The position numbers and the translations under genes were made by a program. A DNA stretch of 64,000 nucleotides from Bigelowiella natans CCMP2755 (taxonomy: Eukaryota > Cercozoa > Chlorarachniophyceae): positions 1-64,000 of the forward strand of contig ADNK01000618.1 of assembly GCA_000320545.1 (NCBI GenBank), written 5' to 3'. Within the stretch, counting starts at the first letter, position 1. Each line of letters opens with the position of its first letter. Under the pieces are notes generated by a model. It ran no database searches, was not told the origin of the DNA, and saw nothing but the letters and a program-made list of their open reading frames with translations. Below are positions 37,155 through 49,046 of the stretch, piece by piece.

Positions 37155-39029
37155 TATCATGATCATGATCATCATCAGCAGCAGCAGCATCATTGCTACC
37201 TCAATTCTCAAATCGCAGAAATCTAAAACCATGATGTATCTCTCGTATTTTAAGTAAGTGCGTCGGTTCGCACGTAAATGCGAGAGGATGGATAGAGGAG
37301 GGACACCGAGTTTTACTGAACAGAGTAGTTCTATATGTATGGGGTATGTGTGTGTGTGTGTGTGTGTTTAGAAAGGTTCAAGAGAAGGGAGAGACCGTTG
37401 GGTAGTACTTACGTGATGACGAGATAGAAGTCACCTCGTTTTAGTCGCTTGTACATGCCTATGATGATGATTTTGATGATGTTGATTATGATCATGATGA
37501 TAATGATGATAATGATGATGATGATATCCCAGAAAATGAGTTTTTATATGATTGAAATGAAAGACGAAGAAAGTGGGTGAGGGAAGGAATGAAGGCGGAG
37601 GAGGAGGAGGAGGAGGGGGAGAGACGAGAGAAGGAGGAGACGATTACTTTCCACAACTTCTTCCACAGAGAGACCCTAAAGCGTTGACGACGACGAAACG
37701 TGGAGGCCAAACAGCAAACAAACATCATCACAAATCTGCTCGGAGCGACAATATGTTCTTATTTCATAATGAGTGATGATGATTGCAGACGATCTCGTGC
37801 GTACGATGTAATTCGTATTGCATACAATAGAGCTGCTAGAAGAAGCACCAATGAACATATCTCCGTAAAGCAGCTGTGTCGTCGTAGTAGTAAGAGGGTA
37901 ATCATTCATGCGTCCACTCACCGGTGGTGTTGATTTATTTCACGGGAGTGTAGTTGGAGAGGCAGTATGCCGTAGTTGTTATAACATGTTAGAATACTAT
38001 GGTGGTGGTGTTTTCGAATGATGAGTCGTTCAGCAAGAGAGGTTTTCGGTCGGTAGTTTTATTGCTGTTTGTTGTTGTTGTTGTTGTTGTTGTCTGAGTC
38101 TTTTATGTTGGAATATTACGTTTGACTTCAACTTGGCGTTGAACCTATCCAGAGCGAGCTTCTCGTCGCTCCCTGTCAATATGCTATTCGAGGAAGCTGT
38201 GGATGGATGTACCGCAAACAGAAAAAAGAAAAAGTAGTAGTACCAATGATTCTTTCAGTAATACACTCAATCACGCACACTTCTTCAATTCTCATAAATT
38301 AAATTTTTTAAATATGAGTAGGGAGTAGTGAGGGAGGAGAAAGAAGAAGAGAGAGCGCGCGCGAGAGAGAGAGAGAGAGAGATAACGACGGTGACAGCAA
38401 TTATAATGATAAGAAAAAGGAGGAGGAGGAGGCTATCGATCTTATTTCTCCACCTCCCTTCTTCTTCTTTCTGTATTGCTGATATACTCATTTCCTCAAT
38501 TGCTTACACTACCGAATTTGTGGTTCTGCTGCGCTCGTTGACTATTCTCTATTATCCCCGTCTTGACCATACCGGGCATCAACACCTTCATGAGGAAGGA
38601 GGAGGAGGAGGAGGAGGAGGAGGAGGAGTGTTAATAGGACTTGCCTCACTTGAGGAGTTGAGTATCATTATTATCATCACATCATCATTAATAAAATACT
38701 GTTCTCAATCAATAGTATTACGATTTTCCTTTGGAAGAATAATACCGCCGATGATCTTTCTCTCTCTCTCCCTCCTTCTCTCTCTCTCTCTCTCTCTCTC
38801 ACTGCAGTGTGTGTTTGTGATCCTCCTCCTCCTACTCCTCCTCCTCCCCTTACATGAGTTGTGAGCTTGGACTTCTTCGCCCTCAACTCAACGGCAAGAC
38901 ACTCTGTCAGCGATGTCACCTGTGGAGGGGGGGGCAGGGGAGAAGGGAAGTGATGAGCAATGAAAATGAATAATACATGGAATACATGAGGTGCTAACAT
39001 TTGATAATTCGTAGGCGTATGTGTGTGTG

Positions 39030-39082
<53 letters not shown>

Positions 39083-40902
39083 ATTTGTTTGCTAGGTGCT
39101 GTTTTTCATCACACTAAATCAGTGCGCTGCTACTACTTCGATAAGACGGAATCGAAGAAAAAGGAGAAGAAGAGGAAGAAATCTTGCATACCGCTGTCTT
39201 TGCCACCACATAAGGGACCTATATTAGAGGAAAGAAGAAGAAAGTGCAGTACCAAGCAAAAGCAATTAGTAGTCGAAATAAGATGCAGGATGTGGTGATG
39301 ACTCAGATCACACATCACAGGAGGAGGGAGGGGAGGAGGAAAGAAGTGAAGGAGGGAGAGGAGGAGCATTAAGTCCTCTCATCCATCATCATCATCATCA
39401 TTATCATCACTATCAGCAGCAGCAATACGATCAATCACCCCCGTATCCACCATCGCGTTTGCTCCAACCAGTCCCGCGACAGACGATGTGTTAACAACGT
39501 AGCAAGGAGTATCTGTTTAAACAACCAAGGAAGACCAGCAGTATGCACCGAAATCGTTGCGTATACAGGAACGGTCGCACAACGCTATATTGGAGCAATA
39601 TCTCACACCCAAAGAAGAAAGAAATTCGCAACTAATGCTACTAGTCCTCTTCTCCTCCTCCTCCTCCTCCTCCTCCTCCTCCTCCTCCACTTCTGCAAAA
39701 TTTCTCGACACTGCTACTTGTTACTTTGTGCGATCATTGATGGAACGAAGGCCTGTAGATGAGGGAGGAGGAAGAGGAGGAGGAGGCACAAGTGCAAGCA
39801 AAACAAATTATTTTAAGATGTTGGTTTTCTTTTAAATAAACAATTTATGTCTAAAAGGATAGCCGCAGGTGTTGCTTTGCAGGTCTCTCCCCATATGGCA
39901 GCGTTTGCTATACGGACCGAAATTCCATTGATGACTCCATTAAGATTCACGCCTTGAAAATCATCAAAATCGTCAATTTACTTGAAGGTCTGTTGTTATA
40001 CTACTAAAATACACCTACCAAGGGCCAGATCCCACTCGGATTTCGTGGAATTGAAGCTTGAATACCCAGCACTAAGACCGGCGTTGTTGAACAGGAAAGA
40101 CACCTCCCCATATTCCGCATAGACCCTGCCAAAGAATCGCAAAAACATGTACATCCTGAGTGTGCGTTTGTGGTTGCAAGTGTAGATCTGGGGTGTACGA
40201 ACTAGGATTTCGCTCTCTACATAGTTGCATTTTGGCAGTGGCGCCAACAATGATGAGTCATCCATTACTTGTCTTTGAGATCCCACACTTCAAGCACCTT
40301 TGATACGTCACAGCGATAGACCAGTACACCTGGGTAAATGTGAAATAATAAGGTTGTGGGGTACTTCCATTATGAGATGTGCTGCCACTCGTGCACATTC
40401 TCATTCGTGAAGCTTTGCTGAAGAGTCGCTCTTCGCAATATAGACATGCTTAGTGCTGTATTATTTTCTCACGGGCCGGTACTTTTTGCTCCCAATTTGA
40501 TGAGTGTGTTGGTTGCTCGGGACAAAGCCTGGCTATTGACATCTGGTCAAAGGGATGGGAACCATAACACAACACCAATTGATGATCTGAGAGGAAGATG
40601 CATTGTTACTATTAATAATACAAACATCGATCAGGGGGGGGGTCATGCTCTGGAAAAATCGCTTCTGGACGGACGAGGGTTAGGCTTTCTTCGAACCTGC
40701 GATGCAGACATTCATTCGTAGCTCTGCACATTTCTTGGCGACACCAAGGCCGATCCCGCTCCCTCTACAAGATAATACAAGTTGGAACAACATGAACTAA
40801 TGGCCTTGGCATCACCATCATCAGTTCTTCATACATATCTATGCATTAGAGGAAAGTAGACCCTCCGGTGATGACAGCTGTACGCCCTTGTGCCGATCCC
40901 AT
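36598..40902 (-). CDS. Short-chain dehydrogenase/reductase (SDR)
   Basis: NAD(P)-dependent oxidoreductase with a Rossmann fold. First exons 40862-40902 and 40697-40764 assemble MGSAQGRTAVITGG then GSGIGLGVAKKCAE, the TGxxxGIG cofactor motif. Later pieces, in order: LVYRCDVSKVLEVWD (about 40266-40310), the NNAG exon 40019-40125 (FLFNNAGLSAG), GVNLNGVINGIS (up to 39952), YVVNTSSVAGLVGANA (near 39440-39513), VTSLTECLAVELRAK (about 38858-38919), VLMPGMVKTGIIENS (near 38490-38594), then C-terminal exons near 38141-38205, 36827-36921 and 36598-36689, ending AAAAKVVSKL. The active-site YxxxK was not found: the nearest candidate, just before VTSLTE, reads YELSN (near 39000-39015). Introns are long and full of simple repeats. 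Substrate is unknown and several splice sites are provisional. Confidence 0.82.
37589..37620. repeat. (GGA)n microsatellite in SDR intron
   Basis: The GGA run reads TCC on the coding (minus) strand. A second one is at about 38597-38628, just upstream of the VLMPG exon in transcript order, where it may serve as a pyrimidine tract. Confidence 0.9.
39019..39081. repeat. (GT)n microsatellite in SDR intron
   Basis: This is the longest GT run in the window (about 60 bases with minor breaks), inside the SDR gene. Confidence 0.95.
39652..39689. repeat. (TCC)n microsatellite in SDR intron
   Basis: Twelve or so TCC units. The Ser and Glu runs in frames crossing it are artefacts of the repeat. Confidence 0.93.
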
Positions 40903-42069
40903 TGTTATTTCGATTCGTTCGTCGGAATCCAATCCTTGAGAATCTAGTCGTCAGTGGTGAAAAACCGCATGTATTTTATACTTACGACAGACTTCAGGAT
41001 GATGATTGTTAATTGTTCGAGCTTTCATGTCGCATCTGCGAGGCAGCATTTGGAGAAATATCGGCTTTTCGCACGGCTGGAGAAAAAAGTGTCTGCAACG
41101 ATTTTTGAAATACGTGCTGGTATTCCGCTGTTGCGACAATGAAAAACCCTGGAAATATCCTAACATCGAACAACATCCTCATGCTCTCCTAGAAAATTGT
41201 TCGGGTTCGGCACGTGGCATTGCGAGCGAGCACATTCATGATTGCATCGTCATTGCACTGGCTGCATCGTTGGAACACAGGAAACACTTCATTCATCCAC
41301 ACATTCGAGCAATTGAGGTTGCAGAAAATGGTGAAGAAAAATTCTGCTCGCGACACTCGTGGAAACTTCTTTTGATCTTCTTCAATGCATGTCAAGGAGC
41401 TGCAAGCGTGCATGACTTCTGGATGTCGTGTTGTCAGCATCTGCACATGCACATCGCTGCTGTTGTGCTGGCGAATTACATTTTGAGTCGATTTGTCTGG
41501 TGACTAATCGATCGATTGTGGTGACCCACTGTGGATGCTCAACGTCCACATCTAGCTAGCTAGGTGCACCAACGAAATGTCGATCCATCCAGCTGTTGGC
41601 TGCTGCACAATCTGGACGATTGCAATGTGCAGGAGTTTGCATCTGAAGTGGACTTGTTTTGATCTGCAGTGGTTGTGTGCTTCATGTGTGTGCACTGATC
41701 ATCGATTCCACACATGCAGGCGTGATATCTGCTGAAAACGAGTGAACATTTTTCAATCTGGATGGCTTGCGTTCAATGCTGCGTGCAACTTCACACATGC
41801 TCGCAAAAATAAAATGAGTTGCACGATCATTCAGTCATTGTTAACTTGTGATTGACTTTCATTGCACTACATAAATTCATTTTCTTCAGTATCTAGCCTA
41901 ATCTATTGTCGAACCCATTCAGGAAAGAGTGACACAGTGCATACAAAAAGGATGCACTGTGTCACTCTTTCCTCGTTGAGCTCCGTCAATGCTTCCTTTT
42001 TACTTCTTTCTTACCTATATATATGCTTTGATATCATTTTATTACACACTCCTTAAATAACACGGTTCC
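40903..42069. other. Tandem spacer with palindromic-word tract
   Basis: This lies between the SDR 5' end and the 3' end of the small basic protein. CATG, TGCATG and CTAGCTAGCTAG words run from about 41190 to 41830 (CTAGCTAG near 41552-41562). The open frame 41006-41503 lies in this tract and shows no domain. A perfect hairpin is at 41921-41973. Confidence 0.7.
41921..41973. repeat. Perfect inverted repeat, 22-base arms, 9-base loop
   Basis: The left arm 41921-41942 (begins AGGAAAGAGTG) is exactly complementary to the right arm 41952-41973 (ends CACTCTTTCCT), with loop ACAAAAAGG. It lies about 100 bases beyond the stop codon of the minus-strand small basic protein. It could be a 3' structure, a small-RNA hairpin or a mobile-element remnant. 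Confidence 0.97.
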
Positions 42070-42648
42070 TCATTTCCCTTCTTTAGATTGCATTTGAGAG
42101 ACGCCTGTGCTCCCTTCAGTGCTTTCTTGTTTCCCTTTTTCCTTACCCTCTGGTTTACTTCTTTCTTTATTTTCTTGTTCCTTTCTAAGTTTTTCACGTT
42201 TCCTTTTCGCAAGGAGCTTCTTCCGAGCCTCAGCTCTTTCGAAGTAGGAACCTCCTGCAGGCGGCTTACAGCAGTCTTCAACGCAGCTCTGAACATGTAG
42301 AAAACGTGATTTATATGACAGACTTCCGAAAATCGTCTCCCACCTTGGGGTCATGATCTGAACCAATCAATGAAGTGATGCTGGAGAGATCTCCATACTT
42401 TTGCAGCACGCTCATGACGACGGGCTGCTTCTAATGGTGCAATCGATCGATTTGTGGCACGCCGGCCTTCGAACGCTAGTGATTGAACCTTCTTCCTCCA
42501 AACAGTTGTCGCAGTACAGAAACACAGGTCGTTTTAAGCGCGCTACAGCGTCAACGGAAACTTTCGAAATGATTTTTGGAAAAGAATTACCCGCATGATG
42601 AGAGCTTCTCGCCGCTTTCTTTTGGAGTATGGATGTCCATCGGGGCAT
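42070..42648 (-). CDS. Small basic protein, unknown family
   Basis: Model: exons 42591-42648, 42364-42475 and from about 42322 down to the stop at 42070, about 140 residues. The first junction is phase-consistent and gives ATNRSIAPLEAARRHERAAK and VWRSLQHHFID. The second intron is very short (about 41 bases) with two possible acceptors. The C-terminal exon has SCVEDCCKPPAGGSYFERAE (three Cys in a C-x3-CC pattern) followed by a Lys/Glu-rich charged tail (KKLLAKRKREKLRKEQE). It may be a small mitochondrial or nuclear protein, but I do not recognise it. Charged low-complexity tails can be misleading, so confidence is limited. Confidence 0.45.
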
Positions 42649-43564
42649 GGAAAACTACGGCGATTTTTTGTCAACGTATGCATTGTTTCGTTGTCGTATA
42701 AGAAGATGGAATGAGACTTTCTGCAAAACTTGTTGTCGTCGAACCGGACGTCCCTTGCTGAACCACATCATTTCACGTTGCAGGTGTCTCCAGCAACCCT
42801 TGCGGCCATCAGCAGCCCAACGTTGCAAAATAGTACGAGAAGGAAGATACAGTATGTTTCTAGTGTAGAAGGAATCTTTCAATCCTTTTTCTTGCGCGAA
42901 ATTCGTGGTTATGAAATGGTCTGGTCCACGTGCACACTGGACAACGACGATATTTCGAAATTACTAGCTCATTTTGCTTATTTACTCTTATCCGAGGCGA
43001 ATACATGCTTTTGCTATACTTATCGGGGAGGAGGGGGGGACATGATATGTCGAGCTACGGATACAATGTGCCCAAAAGGGCGACCAATTTAGACAATCGA
43101 GCTAGTGAAACTCGTCTTTCGAATAATATGTTCATGTTTGAAGATTTATATAAATATTCAATTCTTCTTTTATTACCACTCAACAGGGATAGAGTACGCG
43201 TCAACCGAGAACGGATTTCAGCGCATTATTTTAGACCTGAAAGACACGGTCAATGGTTTAGAAATCTATTCATAGTAAATGATCGGATCTATTCGAAGCA
43301 AGTACACGCGCTACAGTGGATATCATAAGAAGCGTGATAATCGCTTCGAATATGGTGTCCCAACGAAGCACCGACAAAGCTTTCTGTCCGCAATTATCCT
43401 TGTATCCCTTATTGCTGGCGGGGCGCTAGTTATGACCCTTCGGAACCATCACCGTCGTCTGAGGTAGCTGTTTTGTACTAAAGCCATCATATTCTTCGCA
43501 AAACCGAGATAGAAGTGAGTTTATCAATACTGATAATATCTCTCACAGATGCATATCGCCTGGA
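42649..43564. promoter_or_regulatory. Divergent spacer, small basic protein / coiled-coil protein
   Basis: This separates two 5' ends. Plus-strand fragments such as VSPATLAAISSPTLQNSTRRK (42784-42850) and a hydrophobic stretch at 43390-43440 could be 5' exons of the coiled-coil gene, but no phase-consistent chain was found. Confidence 0.35.
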
Positions 43565-44748
43565 ATGTACGAGGAATCTTTATTGACTTGTTCCCTAATC
43601 CCTCTCAGCTTGTCTGCTCCAATGAATGCTAAATCGCTGATACAACTACCACATCGACCTCCTATCATGGGACTACCAGAAAGAAAAACACGGACCAGAA
43701 TTGCATTGGGTGGTAGTGTTATCGCCTCTCCCTCTTCATCGTCGTCATCGTGGTCGCTGGTACCTACGTCGTCATCTTCACCGCAATTTAGAGGAGCAAG
43801 GCTTGTTTCGTCATCTTCCTCTTCCTTGCCATCGTTGCACCAGTCTCGTGGGATGCCGCCATCGTCGTCGTCGTCGTCGTCATCATCATCACGGCCAAGA
43901 GGAATGATGCGGCGACATCAAAGATTCTATAGCAGCGAACGGAACTCCCACCCCGTACAAAAGACTAAAGCAGTCACTTCAGAGGATGTCGTCCTTGCTG
44001 GAGAGCTCATCGCGGTAGTTTTGATTTTGAAAGTGCCAGATCGTTGCTTTCCTCGTTTTCGGTTATGAATAATGTATTGTGCCGACTTGTTTTCTTTCTT
44101 CTCTTCTCTTTCCATTCGCTTAGCACCCGCTGAGTGAACAACAACTCGTAAACATCGTAGCAACACACACAACACACGCAGCATGCACACAGGTGGGAAC
44201 CGCGGCAATTACCTTGTACATGAAGAATGAAGAGATGAAAGAGATGCAAGAGACTACGAACGAGCTGAAGGAAGAGATCAGTCGCCTCGAGAAGGTAGGA
44301 TGGGCCATTAGCGGCGATTTTAAGTGCCTTTTATTACTGAACGACGAAGACATTAAAAGCATGTTGTTTTCTTAATACGGCTATTGAAAAGGTGGTCGAA
44401 GGGCAAAGCGACGCGATGTCTGAAGCACAGAAAGTGAGTGAAAGGAAGTGGGGGGGATAACACAATCAGCAGTAGCAGCAGTAGCAACAACAACAAAAAA
44501 CAATGAACTACAAACACTCCTAGCAGCTTATCCATGTGCTTGAAATCAAAAGATAGGTTAACAGAACAAAAGTCTTAGGTGACATTAGCATCAACATTGT
44601 TACCATCATCATCGTTACCATCACCATCACCGCACAGGATATGGAAAGCAAAGTTACTCTCCTCCAAAAGGATCTGAGCGCTCTGGATGAGAGCTCGAAG
44701 GTTAATCTTCCTTTGTACATCATGCGGTGACTGTCGCTGCTATCACCG

Positions 44749-44786
<38 letters not shown>

Positions 44787-45314
44787 GCTACTACTACTAC
44801 TTAATTTTCTTCCTGTTGACTCCTATTGTCTTCTTCGTCTCCCTCACTCTTCCGAAGTATATCAACACCATGAGCAAATCTACCCCGATGATACTACTCG
44901 TAGTACTTACAGTTATTGCTGCTGTTGTTGTTGTTGTTGTTGTGATGATGGTTGTTCGTCAGGGAATGTCTGAGGACCTTGATCGAGCTAACAACCGCAC
45001 AGATGAAAAGTTTGCTCAATTCCAGGTATTCTTCATTGTTCTCCTCTGCAATATCATAATCGTGTGATCATCGACATAACCGTTATCATGGTTGATTCCT
45101 CCTCTCCCTCCTCCTCCTCCTCCTCCTCATCGTCATTATCATTATTGTTATCAGAGGCTATCAGAGGCTCAAGCAAGTGCTGTAGGAGCATTCACACACA
45201 CGGCAAGCAAAGTCGATGAACTAGAGCAAGACCTAAAGAAGGCTGCTGAATCTATAGATACTGTTCGTAAGGAAGGGTAGTACTATTTGCATCACAACTT
45301 AAATCTATATAAAT

Positions 45315-45349
<35 letters not shown>

Positions 45350-46201
45350 TGTGTGTGTGTGTGTATGTGTGCTCCCATGTATCCGTCGAGCATAGGGTTG
45401 GTTTTGTCTCTTTATCTGTAAGGAAAACGAAACCCTCTGCTTGTTCGTCACTACCATCATCATCATTATCATCATCTTCATCATCATCATCATCACACGC
45501 AACCGACTACCAACTTCTCACAACATCGTCGCCGTCAGCCGCGCATATGCATCCAGCGCTGCTGAGTCACGTCGAGACCTTCTGTCAGTGGTGGAGAGCT
45601 ATGCTGCGGATAATCGAAAGGCTGTAGCAGATGTGATGCAGAACATCGAGGAGAGACTAAGGGAGGAGAGGGAGGAGATTCAGAGAGAGAGCCAGGAGGC
45701 AGAGGAGCGGAGGGAGGCAGAACAAGCGCAGCAACGAGCCGACGAAATCGAGAAAGAAAACGCGCAGAAGGAACGCCAGCACCAAGTTATTCTTAATATC
45801 ATCAGGGCCGAGATAGAGGAGCAAAGGTAGTTGTAGTAGTAGAAGTAGTAGTAGTAGTTTTCTATTCATGTAAGAGAGTATGTACATGATGACGTCTCAA
45901 AAGCTTCGATGTTGATGATGAAGCTGATGATCGTGCTGGCGATGAATCGGCAATAGCTGCTTTGAAAGCAATAATCTTCCCCCCCCCCCTACAATGGCCA
46001 TGCTACTGCACGCGCCTGCTCCAGTAAACGTGAGGCTGTGACGATGACCGAGGCTCTTCGAGACCTGAAGGAGGTGGTATACATCGTCAAACAGCAAAAA
46101 TTATCGGAAAGAACCCAACACGCGTGTATGTGTGTGTGTGCGTGTGTGTGTGTGTGTGCGTGTTACTGCTGTAGTAAGACCGAGAAGATGAGAGTAGCAG
46201 T

Positions 46202-46236
<35 letters not shown>

Positions 46237-46917
46237 TAATGGTAGTAGTAGTAGAAAAGCGTTATCATTATTGGTAGTTAGCTGTTGGTACTTTGTGGTC
46301 AAGAAGCAAGGGTGCTCTATAGCTGTTAAAGTCTTTTGGTCGCTGCTGCTGCTGCTGTTGATGGGGACTTACTTGATGATGGTTTTGTTTGTCTTCTGCT
46401 GCTGCTTGTCGTGGTAAACTACTAGCTCGTTGAAGCCTACGAGTCACGGTCGCTGGAGCGGCTTGAGGAAGTGTACAGCGCAATGGAGTCTAGATGGACC
46501 CTCGCTGAACGATCCCGAGAGAAACTAAGGGAGATGATATACACTCTCAGAGAAGAGGTGGGGGGGAGAAGAGTCGAAAGAGAAAGAGAGAGAGAGAGAG
46601 AGGAGGGGGGGGGGGAAGGGGGGGGATATATATGGCGACGACGTGATCAACTCGTTCTCTTACTTCCACAGAGCCTTTCCCGTGATAACCAAATTGCTGC
46701 CGTTTCGCGCATGAACCTGAGGAACCAGCTTGATGGCGTTCAAGGTGATATTCTGAACGCGATGGAGTCCGTACGCGGAGAGAGCAAGATGCAAGCAGAG
46801 AAAACAGCGGCCATTGTCCAGTCTCAAGTAGAAGCGGTCGGCAGCGGATTAAAGGTGCTGTGATACTTCTTCTACTACTACTACTACTACTACAGTCTCT
46901 GTCATCGATTTTGCTGC

Positions 46918-46963
<46 letters not shown>

Positions 46964-48197
46964 TATGGTGTTGAAGGATAGATGTATCATACCAACAGGA
47001 GATGGACAAGAATCTGACCGCCAAACTCGACAACCAAAGTGCAAAGATGGAGTCCAGGCAAATTACCCACCACGCACACAAACAACACACTCGTGATGAT
47101 GATGATGATGATGATGATGATCTAACAGAACATAAACTGGTGCACAAGGTGATGTAGAGATAATACTGATGACTACGCGTTGAGGGGGACGGGAAAGACA
47201 GAAATATTTATAGACAAGGTCACCTCAATAACTGTTCTCGCTCTTTTTATGCTGATCAGGGTTGCAAAGAGTGAAGAACAGGGGATGAAAAAAATACAAA
47301 GTGTGGATGAGTCTTTACGAGAGACAACATCGTTGTTAGAGAAGGAGATTAGATCTTCCGCACTCTCCATACGCAAAGAAGCCAGTCAGAAGGCAGAGAG
47401 GATCCAAACGGAGATAAAGTAATTATTAGTTTGAAATATCGCTACAAGCCATGTGCTCCTCTTCTTCTAGCTACCTGCTACTTCGTCGTCGTCGTATTAT
47501 CCACGCTTTCGCCGTATTTTTACCAAGAAATGAGAGCAACTTCTTCTTCTTCTTCGAGATACTGCTACATGGGAAAGGATGATGAAGATTAGCATGTTGT
47601 TGTTTGCCAAGACTCAATAATTCTGCTGCTGCTGCTGCTGCTTCAAATCGTTCAATGCTGTTAAAAATTTCGTGATTGGCCATTGATATCTATGTGAAAT
47701 GATCTTCCTCGTTTTCTTCCATTTCTGTGGTTACCGTCTACGTCGATCCTCTTCCTCCTCCTCCTCCTCCTCCTCCTCCTCCTCCTCCTCCCCCTCCTCC
47801 TCCCCCTCCTCCTCCTTCTCTTACTTTCGTCCCTCTCCCCCTCCCTCTACCAGACGCTCAGCTCAAAACCTGCAAGATCAAATAGACAGAAGCGATCTGA
47901 AGACGGCAGAAACCAATCTCAAGTACGTACTAGGAGTAGTGCCTACCACGCACTGTGTTCTTGTGTTGTGCGTTGTGTATAAGCCGTTTTTTTAATTATC
48001 CTTAACCCCCACCTATATTGCATGCTGATCCTTCTCTTCTTCCTTGTCATCCTCATTATGGTCTTTGTTGCTGCTGCTGTTAATGCTGGTGGTGGTGGTG
48101 GCGCTACAACAGAATAGCCGAATTGCGTGCTCGACAAGAGATGGACATCAGGCGCCTAGAATTGGAGGTGGTGTGGTACTTGTATGATAAAATCACA

Positions 48198-48232
<35 letters not shown>

Positions 48233-48344
48233 CTGTGGACACTGGTATCCTCAAAATGAACCGATGCAACCGATGATTAATACCTCCACTCCTTCTCGCC
48301 TTCTTCCTTCTCTTCCTCCTCTTCCCCCTCTTCCCCCTCTTCAC

Positions 48345-48383
<39 letters not shown>

Positions 48384-48857
48384 TGTAATCATTGATTACC
48401 CACACGATCAGCTGAAAGAGGCAATGGAGCCGTGGCCTCGCAAATTGATGCGTTTCGTTCGCAACTCATACATCGGCCGCGGGGTGAAGAACGGCTATCG
48501 ATGGACAAAGTCACGATTATGGGGAAGAAGAAGAAGAGGAGGAGGAGGAGGAGGAGGAGGAGGAAGTAGTAGGCAAACTAGCATCAGCGGTAGTGGCGCT
48601 TACGAGAGTAAAATTGCGGGTGATGATGAAAGCAGGACGATATTCCCTCCCAGTCAGTATTGTAGGGTATGTGGCCTTCCTTCCAATGGGGCACCATGGC
48701 CATGGGGAGAGGGAGGTCTTTCTCCTGCCTATGAGATCTGCCCTAAATGGTACTAGTAGTTGTAGTAGTAGTAGGAGTAGTTGTAGTATACTCGATAAGA
48801 AGTTTATGTTTTAAAGATGTAAGTACTACGTGCATACATGCTATATAGTCTGTGTGT

Positions 48858-48888
<31 letters not shown>

Positions 48889-49046
48889 AGTGTGTAATAA
48901 ATAATAGTTCTGTGCCTGTGTGCTTTCATGTCGTCGTTTCCCCGTCATCATCAATAAACGAAAACAGTGGAGCGGAGTCGTTTTCGGGCATACAGCAACC
49001 ACCATCAAGAAGCGGAGTCTCTGCAGATCCTCGTTCCTCCTCATAA
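43565..49046 (+). CDS. Long coiled-coil protein with C-terminal zinc ribbon
   Basis: About 750 residues in 16 exons: 43565-44014, 44193-44294, 44392-44433, 44638-44700, 44963-45025, 45155-45276, 45539-45826, 46025-46073, 46426-46557, 46672-46854, 46999-47057, 47260-47418, 47854-47922, 48113-48167, 48412-48749, 48968-49046. The N-terminal exon is Ser/Arg-rich with a presequence-like RRHQRFYSSE, so an organellar location is possible; the start ATG could also be 43619 or 43667. From about residue 150 to 600 nearly every exon is a multiple of heptads (for example MKEMQETTNELKEEISRLEK, RLSEAQASAVGAF, VAKSEEQGMKKIQ). The C-terminus has a basic patch, a Gly run from a GGA repeat, and YCRVCGLPS followed by YEICPK; the last splice adds CG, completing C-x2-C ... 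C-x2-CG. The intron after 47057 fits GC-AG. Family not recognised. Confidence 0.68.
45318..45366. repeat. (AT)n-(GT)n microsatellite in intron
   Basis: In the intron 45277-45538 of the coiled-coil gene. Another AT run is at 46917-46965 in the intron before exon 46999. Confidence 0.93.
47751..47818. repeat. (TCC)n microsatellite before an acceptor
   Basis: A TCC/CCC run ends about 35 bases before the acceptor of exon 47854, on the sense strand. It is a plausible extended pyrimidine tract. Confidence 0.92.
48199..48231. repeat. (TG)n microsatellite in intron
   Basis: In the intron 48168-48411 of the coiled-coil gene. The same intron also holds an (ATC)n run at about 48345-48381. Confidence 0.95.

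Noticed and set aside
41006-41503. Plus-strand 165-residue frame
   Set aside because: It lies within a palindromic-word tract, has no recognisable domain and no exon partner.
45898-45960. Possible extra acidic exon (FDVDDEADDRAGDESA) in the coiled-coil gene
   Set aside because: Splicing 45826 directly to 46025 keeps phase and heptad pattern; including it leads into a C-homopolymer and a poorer chain. An alternative exon cannot be excluded.
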